Part shown: one piece after another, positions 1 through 8,996 of the stretch | Position numbering within the stretch: the first letter of the stretch is position 1 | How the letters are laid out: each line of letters opens with the position of its first letter | Assembly (NCBI RefSeq): GCF_001425485.1 | Contig: NZ_LMQW01000023.1 | Location: forward strand, 186,457 to 250,456 | Direction of reading: 5' to 3' | Length of the DNA stretch: 64,000 nt | DNA from: Aureimonas sp. Leaf427 | Lineage (GTDB): Bacteria; Pseudomonadota; Alphaproteobacteria; Rhizobiales; Rhizobiaceae | Program-made: the position numbers and the translations under genes | The notes under the pieces: generated by a model | The model's database searches: none | What the model was told of the DNA's origin: nothing | Seen by the model: the letters and a program-made list of their open reading frames with translations, nothing else

Positions 1-1288
1 AGTGGGCAATGAGGAAGAGCGAATTGTGAAGCACGAAGTCGGCGGGCGGAACGGCGAGCAGGACGCCCGTCATGCCGCCGATGGTGAAGGTCACCATGAA
101 CCCGATCGTCCAGAGCATCGGCACTTCGAAGCGGATGCGGCCCCGGTACATCGTGAACAGCCAGTTGAAGATCTTGGCGCCCGTCGGGATCGAGATGATC
201 ATCGTCGTGATGCCGAAGAACGAGTTCACGCTCGCGCCCGACCCCATCGTGAAGAAGTGGTGGAGCCAGACGAGGTAGGACAGGATCGTGATGACGACGG
301 TCGCGTAGACCATCGAGGCGTAGCCGAAGAGACGCTTGCCCGAGAAGGTCGACACGACTTCGGAAAAGACGCCGAAGGCGGGCAGGATGAGGATGTAGAC
401 CTCGGGATGGCCCCAGATCCAGATGAGGTTCACGTACATCATCGGATTGCCGCCGAGATCGTTCGTGAAGAAGTTCGTGCCGACGTAGCGGTCGAGCGAG
501 AGCAGCGCCATGACGGCGGTGAGGATCGGGAAGGCCGCCACGATGAGCACGTTCGTGCAGAGCGAGGTCCAGGTGAAGACGGGCATCTTCATCATGGACA
601 TGCCGGGCGCGCGCATCTTCACGATGGTGACGACGAGATTGATGCCCGACAGAAGCGTGCCGACGCCCGCGATCTGCAGCGCCCAGATGTAGTAGTCGAC
701 GCCGACGCCCGGACTATAGGCCGCCCCCGAAAGCGGCGGATAGGCGAGCCAACCCGTGCGCGCGAACTCGCCGACGAAGAGCGACATCATCACCGTCACG
801 GCACCGGCCGCCGTCATCCAGAACGAGAAGTTGTTCAGGAAGGGAAAGGCCACGTCCCGCGCGCCGATCTGCAGCGGCACGACGAAGTTCATCAGGCCGG
901 TGACGAAGGGCATGGCGACGAAGAAGATCATGATCACGCCATGGGCGGTGAAGATCTGGTCGTAGTGGTGCGGCGGAAGAAAGCCCTCGACCTGACCGAA
1001 GGCCATGGCCTGCTGGGCGCGCATCATCAGGGCGTCCGCGAAGCCACGCATCAGCATGACGAGCGCCAGAACGATGTACATGATGCCGATCTTCTTGTGA
1101 TCGACGCTCGTGAACCATTCGGTCCAGAGATAGCCCCAGAGCCGGAAATAGGTGAGCGCACCCAGCACCGCGATGCCGCCGAGGGCGACGACGGCGAAGG
1201 TGACCAGGAGGATCGGATCATGAAGGGGGATCGCGTCGAGCGTCAGACGCCCGAAGATGAGCTGCTGGAGATCCGTGTTGGCGAACAT
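1..1288 (-). CDS. cyoB: Cytochrome bo3 ubiquinol oxidase subunit I, N-terminal part
   Basis: Haem-copper oxidase subunit that reduces O2 with electrons from ubiquinol and pumps protons in the inner membrane. About 429 residues are visible; the gene runs off the window's left edge. Seen in the translation: the [10 protein letters not shown] start of the catalytic core, a haem b histidine in [11 protein letters not shown], the CuB histidine in [12 protein letters not shown], and the paired histidines of HHFFTMG. The last readable residues are SLFLIAH, just where the AHFH haem ligands should follow. The ATG at 1288 has only a weak ribosome site. It lies 38 bases after the cyoA stop, so the two are very likely co-transcribed. 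Identity is secure; the C-terminus and the rest of the cyo operon are outside the window. Confidence 0.97.
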   Translation of the reverse strand, partial: MFANTDLQQLIFGRLTLDAIPLHDPILLVTFAVVALGGIAVLGALTYFRLWGYLWTEWFTSVDHKKIGIMYIVLALVMLMRGFADALMMRAQQAMAFGQVEGFLPPHHYDQIFTAHGVIMIFFVAMPFVTGLMNFVVPLQIGARDVAFPFLNNFSFWMTAAGAVTVMMSLFVGEFARTGWLAYPPLSGAAYSPGVGVDYYIWALQIAGVGTLLSGINLVVTIVKMRAPGMSMMKMPVFTWTSLCTNVLIVAAFPILTAVMALLSLDRYVGTNFFTNDLGGNPMMYVNLIWIWGHPEVYILILPAFGVFSEVVSTFSGKRLFGYASMVYATVVITILSYLVWLHHFFTMGSGASVNSFFGITTMIISIPTGAKIFNWLFTMYRGRIRFEVPMLWTIGFMVTFTIGGMTGVLLAVPPADFVLHNSLFLIAH

Positions 1289-1326
1289 ATTGCGTCCGTT
1301 CTTCTGTCGATGCCGGTTCGGGCGAC

Positions 1327-2622
1327 TTAACGCTGGTTCAGCTGGTCGGGCGCGGGCGAGGATGAGCCCGTTTCCGTCGAGGGCTCGGCGCCTTCGCTCG
1401 CTGGCGCTTCGGCCGGCGCGTCGTGGTTCATTCCAGGCATGCTCTCGTGCGACATGCCGGGCATGGTCTCGCCGGAGGGCATGACATGGGTGCCGTTCTG
1501 GCCCGAGCCGCCTGCCGGCGCCTTGGCGGGGCCGCCCTCGTCCGGCTGCATGCCCTCGGGTTGCTCGTCCGACCTCGCATCGCGGCCGGAGGCCGGGAAG
1601 GTCGCGCCGGGCGCTTCCTCCGACTTGTGGCCGGAGCCATAGCCGAAGCCTTCGTGCGATCCGGTCCGGTCGTGGACCAGCCGCTCGCGATTGGCCTCGT
1701 GCCCTTCCGCGACGCCGCCCTTGGCGTCGATCATCATCATCTCGTGCATGCACATCTTGCCGGGCTCGACGCACATGCCGAGGATGGCCTCGTAGAGGCC
1801 GTTTTCGACCGAGGCGTAATAATGAACCGGCTCGGCCTCGCTCGGCTTCTCGACCTCGAGATAGCGGGCGCGATCGAGCGGCTGGCCCTCCGCCTTCACC
1901 TTGGCGACCCAGGCGTCGAAGCCCGCCGTGTCGAGGCCATGGAACTTGAAGCGCATCTTCGAGAAGCCCGAGCCGCTGTAGTTGGCCGAGAAACCGTCAT
2001 AGACGCCGGGCTGGTTGATCACGGCATGGAGCTTGGTCTCCATGCCCGGCATCGCGTAGATCTGGCCGGCCAGCGCGGGCACGTAGAAGGAGTTCATGAT
2101 CGCGGCCGAGGTCAGCTTGAAGGCGATCGGCCGGTCGACGGGCGCGGCGAGCTCGTTGACCGTCGCGATGCCGAGCTCGGGATAGAAGAACATCCACTTC
2201 CAATCGAGCGCGACGACCTCGACCGTCAGCGGCTTCATGTCCGCGGTGACCGGACGCGCGGCATCGAGCCGCTCGATCGGACGGTAGGGATCGAGCAGAT
2301 GCGTCGAAATCCAGGTCAGCGCGCCGAGCGCGATGATGATCATCAGCGGAGCGGTCCAGATCAGGACTTCCAGGCCCGTGGAATGGTGCCAGTCCGGATC
2401 ATAGGTCGCCGCCTTGTTGGACGCGCGGTAGCGCCAGGCGAAAAGCAGCGTGGCCGCTATTACCGGGATGATGATGATCAGCATCAGGAGCGTGGAGGCG
2501 ACGATGAGGTCGCGCTGCTGGTCCGCCACGTCGCCCGAAGGGCTCATGACCACCATGTTGCAGCCGCCGAGGAGGCCGAGAAGGGAAAGCATCCCGAGGA
2601 TGCGCAGGACGTTCGCGCGCAA
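1327..2622 (-). CDS. cyoA: Cytochrome bo3 ubiquinol oxidase subunit II with Met/His-rich tail
   Basis: Membrane-anchored lipoprotein subunit of the quinol oxidase. The chosen start is a TTG at 2622 with GAGAGG seven bases upstream; it places a lipobox (LLGGC) about 20 residues from the start. A longer frame to 2733 would bury this signal. Two membrane helices follow, then a COX2-like periplasmic domain ([18 protein letters not shown], then [15 protein letters not shown]). As expected for a quinol oxidase, no CuA site is apparent. At about 431 residues it is more than 100 longer than E. coli CyoA (315). The extra C-terminal part is rich in His, Met, Gly, Pro and Glu and holds the tandem units MPGMSHE and MPGMNHD. 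cyoB follows directly. A copper role for the tail is inference. Confidence 0.95.
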   Translation of the reverse strand: MRANVLRILGMLSLLGLLGGCNMVVMSPSGDVADQQRDLIVASTLLMLIIIIPVIAATLLFAWRYRASNKAATYDPDWHHSTGLEVLIWTAPLMIIIALGALTWISTHLLDPYRPIERLDAARPVTADMKPLTVEVVALDWKWMFFYPELGIATVNELAAPVDRPIAFKLTSAAIMNSFYVPALAGQIYAMPGMETKLHAVINQPGVYDGFSANYSGSGFSKMRFKFHGLDTAGFDAWVAKVKAEGQPLDRARYLEVEKPSEAEPVHYYASVENGLYEAILGMCVEPGKMCMHEMMMIDAKGGVAEGHEANRERLVHDRTGSHEGFGYGSGHKSEEAPGATFPASGRDARSDEQPEGMQPDEGGPAKAPAGGSGQNGTHVMPSGETMPGMSHESMPGMNHDAPAEAPASEGAEPSTETGSSSPAPDQLNQR

Positions 2623-2813
2623 GACGACCCTCTCTATTGCAGTGCGATATCCGCCATGTACGAGGGCGGGAGCGATAATGGGAGTGGACGTTTTGTCCAA
2701 CCCATAGGCGTTTGACGCAACCCCGTCCCGCACCTTATTCGATAAACGACAGGATGCCGCGGTGGCGATGCAACATCGGACCCGGCAGGCCGGAACGGCA
2801 GAAGGATGCGGGT

Positions 2814-4154
2814 ATGGCCTCGACCACTCAAGAGATGGCCTCGTCGAGCAGCATGGAGGACGATGCCAGGAAGGTCTCGTCCGACGGCCATGTGTCGCCG
2901 GCGGAGATCGCGATCGGCGTCGTCATCGGCCGCGCGTCGGAGGCCTTCGACTTCTTCGTCTACGGCATCGCCTGCATTCTCGTGTTTCCCGCGCTCGTCT
3001 TCCCCTTCGTCGACCAGCTGACGGGCACGCTCTACTCCTTCGCGATCTTCGGTCTGGCCTTCATCGTGCGGCCGATCGGCACGGTGCTCTTCATGGAGGT
3101 GGACCGGCGGCACGGACGCGGCGTGAAGCTGACCATCGCGCTCTTCCTTCTCGGCGGCTCGACCGCGGCGATCGCCTTCCTGCCCGGCTACGAGACGATC
3201 GGGGCCTGGTCAATCCTGGCGCTCGTCGTCTTCCGCGCCGGCCAGGGCTTCGCGCTCGGCGGGGCCTGGGACGGTCTGGCGTCCCTTCTCGCGCTGAACG
3301 TGCCGGAATCGAAGCGCGGCTGGTACGCCATGCTGCCGCAGATGGGCGGGCCGATCGGCTTCTTCGTCGCGAGCGCCCTCTTCGCCTTCTTCGTCCTCAA
3401 CCTCTCGACGGCCGACTTCCTCGACTGGGGCTGGCGCTATCCGTTCTTCGTCGCCTTCACGATCAACGTCGTCGCGCTCTTCGCCCGGCTTCGCCTGATC
3501 GCGACGGAAGAGTTCGTGCAGCTCTTCGACAGCCGCGACCTGAAGCCGGTGCGCGTCTTCGAACTCCTGCGCGAGCAGGGACGCGCTATCCTTCTCGGCG
3601 CCTTCGTGCCGCTGGCGGGATTCGCGCTCTTCCATCTCGTCACGATCTTCCCGCTTTCCTACATCGACATCTTCTCCGACCGTTCCACCGGCGAATTCCT
3701 GATCACGCAGATGGGCGGCGCGGCCCTCTGCCTCGTCTGCACGGCGCTGTCGGGCATCGTTGCCGACAAGATCGGCCGCCGCACGCTGCTCGGCATCTGC
3801 GCCGTGGCGATCGCGGTCTTCTCGATCGCCACGCCCTTCCTGCTCGGCGGCGGGTCCGAGGGGCAGACGGCCTTCGTCTATATCGGCTTCGCGCTTCTCG
3901 GCTTCGCCCATGGACAGGCCGCGGGCTCCGTCGCGTCGAACTTCTCGTCGCAGAACCGCTATACGGGCTCGGCCCTCACCGCCGATCTCGCCTGGCTTCT
4001 CGGCGCCGGTTTCGCGCCGCTCGTGGCGCTCGGCTTCTCCTCGCAGTTCGGGCTCGTCGCGGTCGGCGTCTATCTCTTCTCGGGTGCCGCCTGCACGCTG
4101 GCCGCCCTCGCCTACAACAAGCGCATGGGACTGCGGGACTCCGGAGCCTCCTGA
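2814..4154 (+). CDS. MFS transporter, metabolite:H+ symporter-like
   Basis: Predicted 12-helix inner-membrane transporter of about 446 residues. The ATG at 2814 has GAAGGA seven bases upstream, so a longer frame from 2712 is not needed. After a polar Ser/Thr-rich N-terminus come family-like landmarks: EAFDFFVYGIA in the first helix, RPIGTVLFMEVDRRHGR in the helix 2-3 loop, RAGQGFALGGAWDG, the GWRYPFFVAF turn near the middle, and DKIGRRTLLG in the second half. These resemble the metabolite:H+ symporter (ShiA/ProP-like) group, but the usual GGEWGGA is GGAWDGL here. The substrate cannot be read from sequence. It is divergent from cyoA with a 191-base gap and ends at a shared terminator with ssb. 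Confidence 0.85.
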   Translation: MASTTQEMASSSSMEDDARKVSSDGHVSPAEIAIGVVIGRASEAFDFFVYGIACILVFPALVFPFVDQLTGTLYSFAIFGLAFIVRPIGTVLFMEVDRRHGRGVKLTIALFLLGGSTAAIAFLPGYETIGAWSILALVVFRAGQGFALGGAWDGLASLLALNVPESKRGWYAMLPQMGGPIGFFVASALFAFFVLNLSTADFLDWGWRYPFFVAFTINVVALFARLRLIATEEFVQLFDSRDLKPVRVFELLREQGRAILLGAFVPLAGFALFHLVTIFPLSYIDIFSDRSTGEFLITQMGGAALCLVCTALSGIVADKIGRRTLLGICAVAIAVFSIATPFLLGGGSEGQTAFVYIGFALLGFAHGQAAGSVASNFSSQNRYTGSALTADLAWLLGAGFAPLVALGFSSQFGLVAVGVYLFSGAACTLAALAYNKRMGLRDSGAS

Positions 4155-4186
4155 CCGCCCTGCGCGGAACTCAACGGACAAAGAAA

Positions 4187-4218
4187 AACGGGTTCGGATG
4201 GCAACATCCGGACCCGTT
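4187..4218. terminator. Bidirectional hairpin terminator between MFS gene and ssb
   Basis: Arms of 14 bases (4187-4200 and 4205-4218) pair with one G-T type mismatch around a GCAA loop. An A-rich run (4181-4188) gives a U-tract for transcripts coming from ssb on the minus strand, and GTCGTTT follows on the plus side. It lies between two convergent genes. Confidence 0.75.
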
Positions 4219-4277
4219 GTCGTTTCAGGTGCTCGGCTCGCGAACGCTTGCCGAGCATGGGAGACGGACGTCGTTCG

Positions 4278-4835
4278 TCAGAACGGAATCTCGTCGTCGA
4301 GATCGCGGGACGAGCCGCCGCCGTAATCGTCGCCCGACGGACGCCCGCCGCCGCCGCCGCCACGCGAGCCGCCGCCGCCAAAGCCGCCGGAGCGCGAGCC
4401 GCCGGCACCGCCGCCGCCGCCACGCGGGCCGCGATCGTAGTCGTCGCCGCCACCGCTGCCACCGCCCGCACCGCCGCCGTCACCCCGTCCGCCGAGCATC
4501 TGAAGCTCGCCGCGGAAGCGCTGGAGAACGACTTCGGTCGTATATTTCTTCTGCCCGGACTGGTCATCCCAGGAGCGCGTCTGGAGCTGGCCCTCGATGT
4601 AGACCGTCGAGCCCTTCTTCAGGTACTGCTCGGCCACCTTCACGAGGTTCTCGTTGAAGATGACGACGTTGTGCCACTCGGTCTTCTCCTTGCGCTCGCC
4701 GGAGGCCTTGTCGCGCCAGCTTTCCGTCGTGGCGAGCCGGAGATTGACGACCGCGTCGCCAGAATTCAGCCGCCGCACCTCGGGATCGGCTCCGAGATTT
4801 CCGACCAGGATCACCTTGTTCACACTGCCAGCCAT
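4278..4835 (-). CDS. ssb: Single-stranded DNA-binding protein
   Basis: Binds and protects single-stranded DNA in replication, repair and recombination. The protein has 185 residues. It opens with [15 protein letters not shown], then an OB-fold to about residue 112 (NTVF-type strands such as [14 protein letters not shown]). A glycine-rich low-complexity linker follows, ending in the conserved acidic tip DLDDEIPF that recruits partner proteins. The start has AAGGA upstream. It is divergent from uvrA, an arrangement known from many proteobacteria, and the intergenic region has a LexA box that could serve both genes. Confidence 0.98.
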   Translation of the reverse strand: MAGSVNKVILVGNLGADPEVRRLNSGDAVVNLRLATTESWRDKASGERKEKTEWHNVVIFNENLVKVAEQYLKKGSTVYIEGQLQTRSWDDQSGQKKYTTEVVLQRFRGELQMLGGRGDGGGAGGGSGGGDDYDRGPRGGGGGAGGSRSGGFGGGGSRGGGGGGRPSGDDYGGGSSRDLDDEIPF

Positions 4836-5210
4836 GGCACCATTCCTTCGATCATCGAGCGCTATCGTGCCCTCGGTCCGGCCCAGCCAGCCTCAGGACA
4901 CGTCGAAACCGCCGCTTGTGCGGCTCGTCTTGCGGCGACCTTAAAGCATTCACCGGCTCGGCGCCTCCCCGGCCCGCCTTATCCACAGACCTCGCCGATC
5001 CGTGGGTTCCAGCGGCGTCGGAAGGCGCTTGCCGCGCCTCCATGTTCCGGTTATGTTCGATTTTGCCGCTGCGTCAAGTCGGCAATCGGCGGATGGACGA
5101 CCTCGACTTGAGCGAGAGCATCTTTATCTAAGCGGTTGGCGGCGCGGCCTGGACCCGAGAGTCCGGCTCCGGCGGCCGAATACTGGACAAGCTCGATCGA
5201 CAGGCGGACG
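4836..5210. other. Intergenic regulatory region between ssb and uvrA
   Basis: 375 bases without a credible gene. It contains a LexA-type box (5044-5058) and a perfect DnaA-box 9-mer TTATCCACA at 4979-4987. I could not identify convincing -35/-10 pairs for either gene. Short open frames here lack ribosome sites and protein-like composition. Confidence 0.6.
5044..5058 (+). promoter_or_regulatory. LexA (SOS) box upstream of uvrA and ssb
   Basis: The sequence GTTC-CGGTTAT-GTTC matches the alphaproteobacterial LexA operator GTTC-N7-GTTC exactly. It lies 153 bases before the uvrA ATG and 209 bases before the ssb ATG. Both are classic SOS genes, which makes the match much more believable than the 8 fixed bases alone would. 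Confidence 0.8.
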
Positions 5211-8093
5211 ATGGCCGAAGCGAAAATGATTTCCATTCGCGGCGCGCGCGAGCACAATCTGAAGAACGTCGATATCGACCTTCCCAGAGACAGCTTGATC
5301 GTGATGACCGGACTTTCCGGCTCGGGCAAGTCGTCGCTCGCCTTCGACACGATCTATGCCGAAGGCCAGCGTCGTTATGTCGAGAGTCTCTCGGCCTATG
5401 CGCGCCAATTTCTGGAAATGATGCAGAAGCCGGACGTCGATCAGATCGACGGCCTGTCGCCCGCCATTTCCATCGAGCAGAAGACGACCTCGAAGAATCC
5501 GCGCTCGACGGTCGGCACCGTCACCGAGATCTACGACTATCTGCGCCTTCTCTTCGCGCGCGTCGGCATTCCCTATTCGCCGGCGACGGGCCTGCCCATC
5601 GAGAGCCAGACGATCAGCCAGATGGTCGATCGCATCATGGCGCAGGAGGACGGCACGCGCCTCTATCTCCTCGCGCCCATGGTTCGCGGGCGGAAGGGCG
5701 AGTTCAAGAAGGAACTGCTGGAGCTTCAGAAGAAGGGCTTCCAGCGCGTCCGCATCAACGGCGAGTTCCACGACATCGCGGACGCGCCGGTGCTCGACAA
5801 GAAGTTCAAGCACGACATCGACGTCGTGGTCGACCGTCTCGTCGTGCGCGCCGATATCGCGCCACGCCTTGCCGACTCGCTGCAGACGGCGCTCGGGCTC
5901 GCGGACGGCATCGCGGTCGCGGAGTTCGCGGAAGGGCTCGACGAGAACGGCAAGCCCAAGCAGCTTCTCTTTTCGGAAAAGTTCGCCTGCCCCGTCTCCG
6001 GCTTCACGATTTCAGAGATCGAGCCGCGGCTGTTTTCCTTCAACAATCCGTTCGGCGCGTGCCCCACATGCGACGGGCTCGGTTCGCGGCAGTCGATCGA
6101 TCCAAAGCTCGTCGTCCCCGACGAGGCCCTCACCCTGAAGGCGGGTGCGGTCGCGCCCTGGGCGAAGTCGACCTCGCCCTATTACGGGCAGACGCTCGAA
6201 GCGCTCGGGCGCCAATACGGGTTCAAGCAGAGCCAGCGCTGGTCCGACCTGCCGGACAAGGCCAAGGACGCCATTCTGAACGGCACGGGCAGCACGAAGA
6301 TCGAGTTTCAGTACAATGACGGCCTGCGCGCCTACAAGGCGTCCAAGACGTTCGAGGGCGTCGTGCCGAATCTCGAGCGTCGCTGGAAGGAAACCGATTC
6401 CGACTGGATGCGCGAGGAAATCGGGCGCTTCATGTCGGCGACGCCCTGCCCGGCCTGCAGGGGCTATCGGCTGAAGCCGGAGGCGCTTGCCGTCAAGATC
6501 GCGGGCCGACACGTCGGCGAGGTCACGGAGCTTTCGATCCGCGCCGCGCTCGAATGGTTCGAGGCTCTGCCGAGCCAGCTGAACGAGAAGCAGAACTCCA
6601 TCGCCGTCCGCATCCTCAAGGAAATTCGCGACCGGCTGCGGTTCCTGAACGACGTGGGCCTCGAATATCTCACACTGTCCCGCTCCTCGGGAACGCTGTC
6701 GGGCGGCGAATCGCAGCGCATTCGCCTCGCTTCCCAGATCGGCTCGGGGCTGACGGGCGTGCTCTACGTGCTGGACGAGCCCTCGATCGGTCTCCACCAG
6801 CGCGACAATGCCCGCCTTCTCGTCACGCTGAAGCATCTGCGCGACATCGGGAACACGGTGATCGTCGTCGAGCACGACGAGGACGCGATCCTTCAGGCCG
6901 ATTTCGTCGTCGATATCGGCCCGGCCGCCGGCATCCATGGCGGCGAGATCATCGCATCGGGCACGCCCGACGACATCAAGGCGCATCCCAGATCGCTGAC
7001 GGGCCAGTATCTGTCCGGCACGCTCGGCGTTCCCGTGCCGGAAAAGCGCCGCAAGGCGGAGAAGGGCAAGCGGCTGAAGGTCGTCGGCGCGCGGGGCAAC
7101 AACCTCAAGAACGTGACGGCGGAAATCCCGCTCGGCGTCTTCGCCTGCGTCACCGGCGTGTCCGGCGGCGGCAAGTCGACCTTCCTGATCGAGACGCTCT
7201 TCAAGGCGGCCGCGCGCCGCATCGGCAATGCGCGCGACGTTCCCGCCGAGCACGACCGGATCGAGGGTCTGGAGCTGCTCGACAAGGTCATCGACATCGA
7301 CCAGTCGCCGATCGGGCGAACGCCGCGCTCCAATCCCGCCACCTATACGGGGGCCTTCACGCCGATCCGGGACTGGTTCGCGGGCCTGCCGGAAGCGAAG
7401 GCACGCGGCTATCTGCCCGGCCGCTTCTCCTTCAACGTGAAGGGCGGACGCTGCGAGGCCTGCCAGGGCGACGGCGTCATCAAGATCGAAATGCACTTCC
7501 TGCCCGACGTCTACGTCACCTGCGACGTCTGCCACGGCAAGCGCTACAATCGCGAGACGCTGGAGGTGACGTTCAAGGAGAAGTCGATCGCGGATGTCTT
7601 GGACATGACGGTCGAAGAGGGCGTGTCCTTCTTCTCCGCCGTGCCGCCCGTGCGCGACAAGCTGGCATCGCTGCTCGATGTCGGCCTCGGCTACATCAAG
7701 GTCGGACAGCAGGCGACGACGCTTTCCGGCGGCGAGGCCCAGCGCGTGAAGCTGGCCAAGGAACTGTCGCGCAAGGCAACGGGCAAGACGCTCTACATCC
7801 TCGACGAGCCGACGACGGGCCTCCACTTCCACGACGTCGCCAAGCTTCTGGAAGTGCTCCACGAACTGGTCGACCAGGGCAATAGCGTCATCGTCATCGA
7901 GCACAATCTGGAGGTCATCAAGACGGCCGACTGGGTAGTCGACATCGGTCCCGAGGGCGGTGACGGCGGCGGCGAGATTGTGGCGATCGGCACGCCCGAG
8001 GCCATCGTGAAGGTTGATCGCTCCTGGACCGGTCGCTTCCTGAAGGATCTTCTGGACCGTCGGCCCGCGGAAAAGCGGCAGGCGGCGGAATGA
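5211..8093 (+). CDS. uvrA: Excinuclease ABC subunit A
   Basis: DNA damage recognition ATPase of nucleotide excision repair, about 960 residues from the ATG at 5211 (AGGCGG just upstream). Two ABC ATPase modules are visible: Walker [10 protein letters not shown] near residue 35 with [13 protein letters not shown] and [13 protein letters not shown]; then GVSGGGKST with [13 protein letters not shown] and [13 protein letters not shown]. The second zinc finger is intact (CEACQGDG, then CDVCHGK). The first reads CPVSG then CPTCDGLG, so one cysteine of the usual CxxC pair is a serine. Regulation by LexA is likely from the box upstream. The DUF72 gene follows closely. Confidence 0.98.
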   Translation: MAEAKMISIRGAREHNLKNVDIDLPRDSLIVMTGLSGSGKSSLAFDTIYAEGQRRYVESLSAYARQFLEMMQKPDVDQIDGLSPAISIEQKTTSKNPRSTVGTVTEIYDYLRLLFARVGIPYSPATGLPIESQTISQMVDRIMAQEDGTRLYLLAPMVRGRKGEFKKELLELQKKGFQRVRINGEFHDIADAPVLDKKFKHDIDVVVDRLVVRADIAPRLADSLQTALGLADGIAVAEFAEGLDENGKPKQLLFSEKFACPVSGFTISEIEPRLFSFNNPFGACPTCDGLGSRQSIDPKLVVPDEALTLKAGAVAPWAKSTSPYYGQTLEALGRQYGFKQSQRWSDLPDKAKDAILNGTGSTKIEFQYNDGLRAYKASKTFEGVVPNLERRWKETDSDWMREEIGRFMSATPCPACRGYRLKPEALAVKIAGRHVGEVTELSIRAALEWFEALPSQLNEKQNSIAVRILKEIRDRLRFLNDVGLEYLTLSRSSGTLSGGESQRIRLASQIGSGLTGVLYVLDEPSIGLHQRDNARLLVTLKHLRDIGNTVIVVEHDEDAILQADFVVDIGPAAGIHGGEIIASGTPDDIKAHPRSLTGQYLSGTLGVPVPEKRRKAEKGKRLKVVGARGNNLKNVTAEIPLGVFACVTGVSGGGKSTFLIETLFKAAARRIGNARDVPAEHDRIEGLELLDKVIDIDQSPIGRTPRSNPATYTGAFTPIRDWFAGLPEAKARGYLPGRFSFNVKGGRCEACQGDGVIKIEMHFLPDVYVTCDVCHGKRYNRETLEVTFKEKSIADVLDMTVEEGVSFFSAVPPVRDKLASLLDVGLGYIKVGQQATTLSGGEAQRVKLAKELSRKATGKTLYILDEPTTGLHFHDVAKLLEVLHELVDQGNSVIVIEHNLEVIKTADWVVDIGPEGGDGGGEIVAIGTPEAIVKVDRSWTGRFLKDLLDRRPAEKRQAAE

Positions 8094-8130
8094 TGGGCGG
8101 GGGCCGTTGCGGCTGGAAGCGGATCAGGGG

Positions 8131-8949
8131 ATGACGATGCCGGCACAGGGGACGATCAGGACGGGTATCGGCGGCTGGACCTTCGAGCCGTGGGAAGGAA
8201 CCTTCTATCCGGGCGATCTGCCGAAGAAGCGGCAGCTGGAATTCGCGTCGCGGCAACTCGCGACGATCGAGGTGAACGGCACCTATTACCGATCGCAGAC
8301 GCCGGAAACCTTCGCCAAATGGGCGAGCGAAGCGCCTGACGGCTTCGTGTTCTCGCTGAAGGCGCCGCGCTTTTCGACCAATCGCAAATTGCTCGGCGAA
8401 GGCGCGGACTCGGTCGAGCGCTTCGTCGCGTCGGGGATCGCGGAACTCGGCGAGAAATTGGGGCCGATCCTCTGGCAGTTCATGCCGACCAAGCGGTTCG
8501 ATCCCGACGATTTTGGCGCCTTTCTCGCGCTCTTGCCGGCTAAGGCGGGCGGTATCGCGCTTCGCCATGCCGTGGAGGTTCGGCACGAGAGCTTCCTCGA
8601 TCCGTCTTTCGTCGCTCTCGCGCGCGAGCATCGGGTCGCGATCGTCCATGCGGAGCACGAGACCTATCCCGAAATCTCGGACGTGACGGCCGACTTCGTC
8701 TACAGCAGGCTTCAGCGCGGCAGGGACGAAGAGCCCGAAGCCTATGCGCCCGAGGTTCTCGATACCTGGGCGCAGCGGTTTCGGACCTGGGCCGCGGGCG
8801 GGCGCCCGGACGACCTGCCCCTCGTCGCCCCGGACGAGCCCGCGCCGAAGAGCCCGCGCGACGTCTTCGCCTATGTCATCCACGAGGGAAAGCTGCGGGC
8901 CCCGCAGGGCGCTATGGGATTGGCGAAACGTCTGGCTGCGGCCGAATAG
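8131..8949 (+). CDS. DUF72 (YecE-like) TIM-barrel protein
   Basis: About 272 residues, cytoplasmic, no signal peptide. The family hallmark is near the N-terminus: TGIGGWTFEPWEGTFYP, followed by FASRQLATIEVNGTYYRSQ and KWASEAPDGFVFSLKAPR. The biochemical function of DUF72 proteins is not established. The start is taken at the ATG at 8131 after GGATCAGGGG; an ATG at 8137 and a TTG at 8107 are alternatives. The gene begins 37 bases after uvrA on the same strand, so it may share the uvrA transcript. Confidence 0.85.
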   Translation: MTMPAQGTIRTGIGGWTFEPWEGTFYPGDLPKKRQLEFASRQLATIEVNGTYYRSQTPETFAKWASEAPDGFVFSLKAPRFSTNRKLLGEGADSVERFVASGIAELGEKLGPILWQFMPTKRFDPDDFGAFLALLPAKAGGIALRHAVEVRHESFLDPSFVALAREHRVAIVHAEHETYPEISDVTADFVYSRLQRGRDEEPEAYAPEVLDTWAQRFRTWAAGGRPDDLPLVAPDEPAPKSPRDVFAYVIHEGKLRAPQGAMGLAKRLAAAE

Positions 8950-8996
8950 GCCGACAACGAGCTCGTCGAAGGGCGACCTCGCACGGGACCGTCGAG

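Noticed and set aside
2-1330. A 442-codon plus-strand frame at the left edge.
   Set aside because: It is antisense to cyoB, whose translation is unmistakable.
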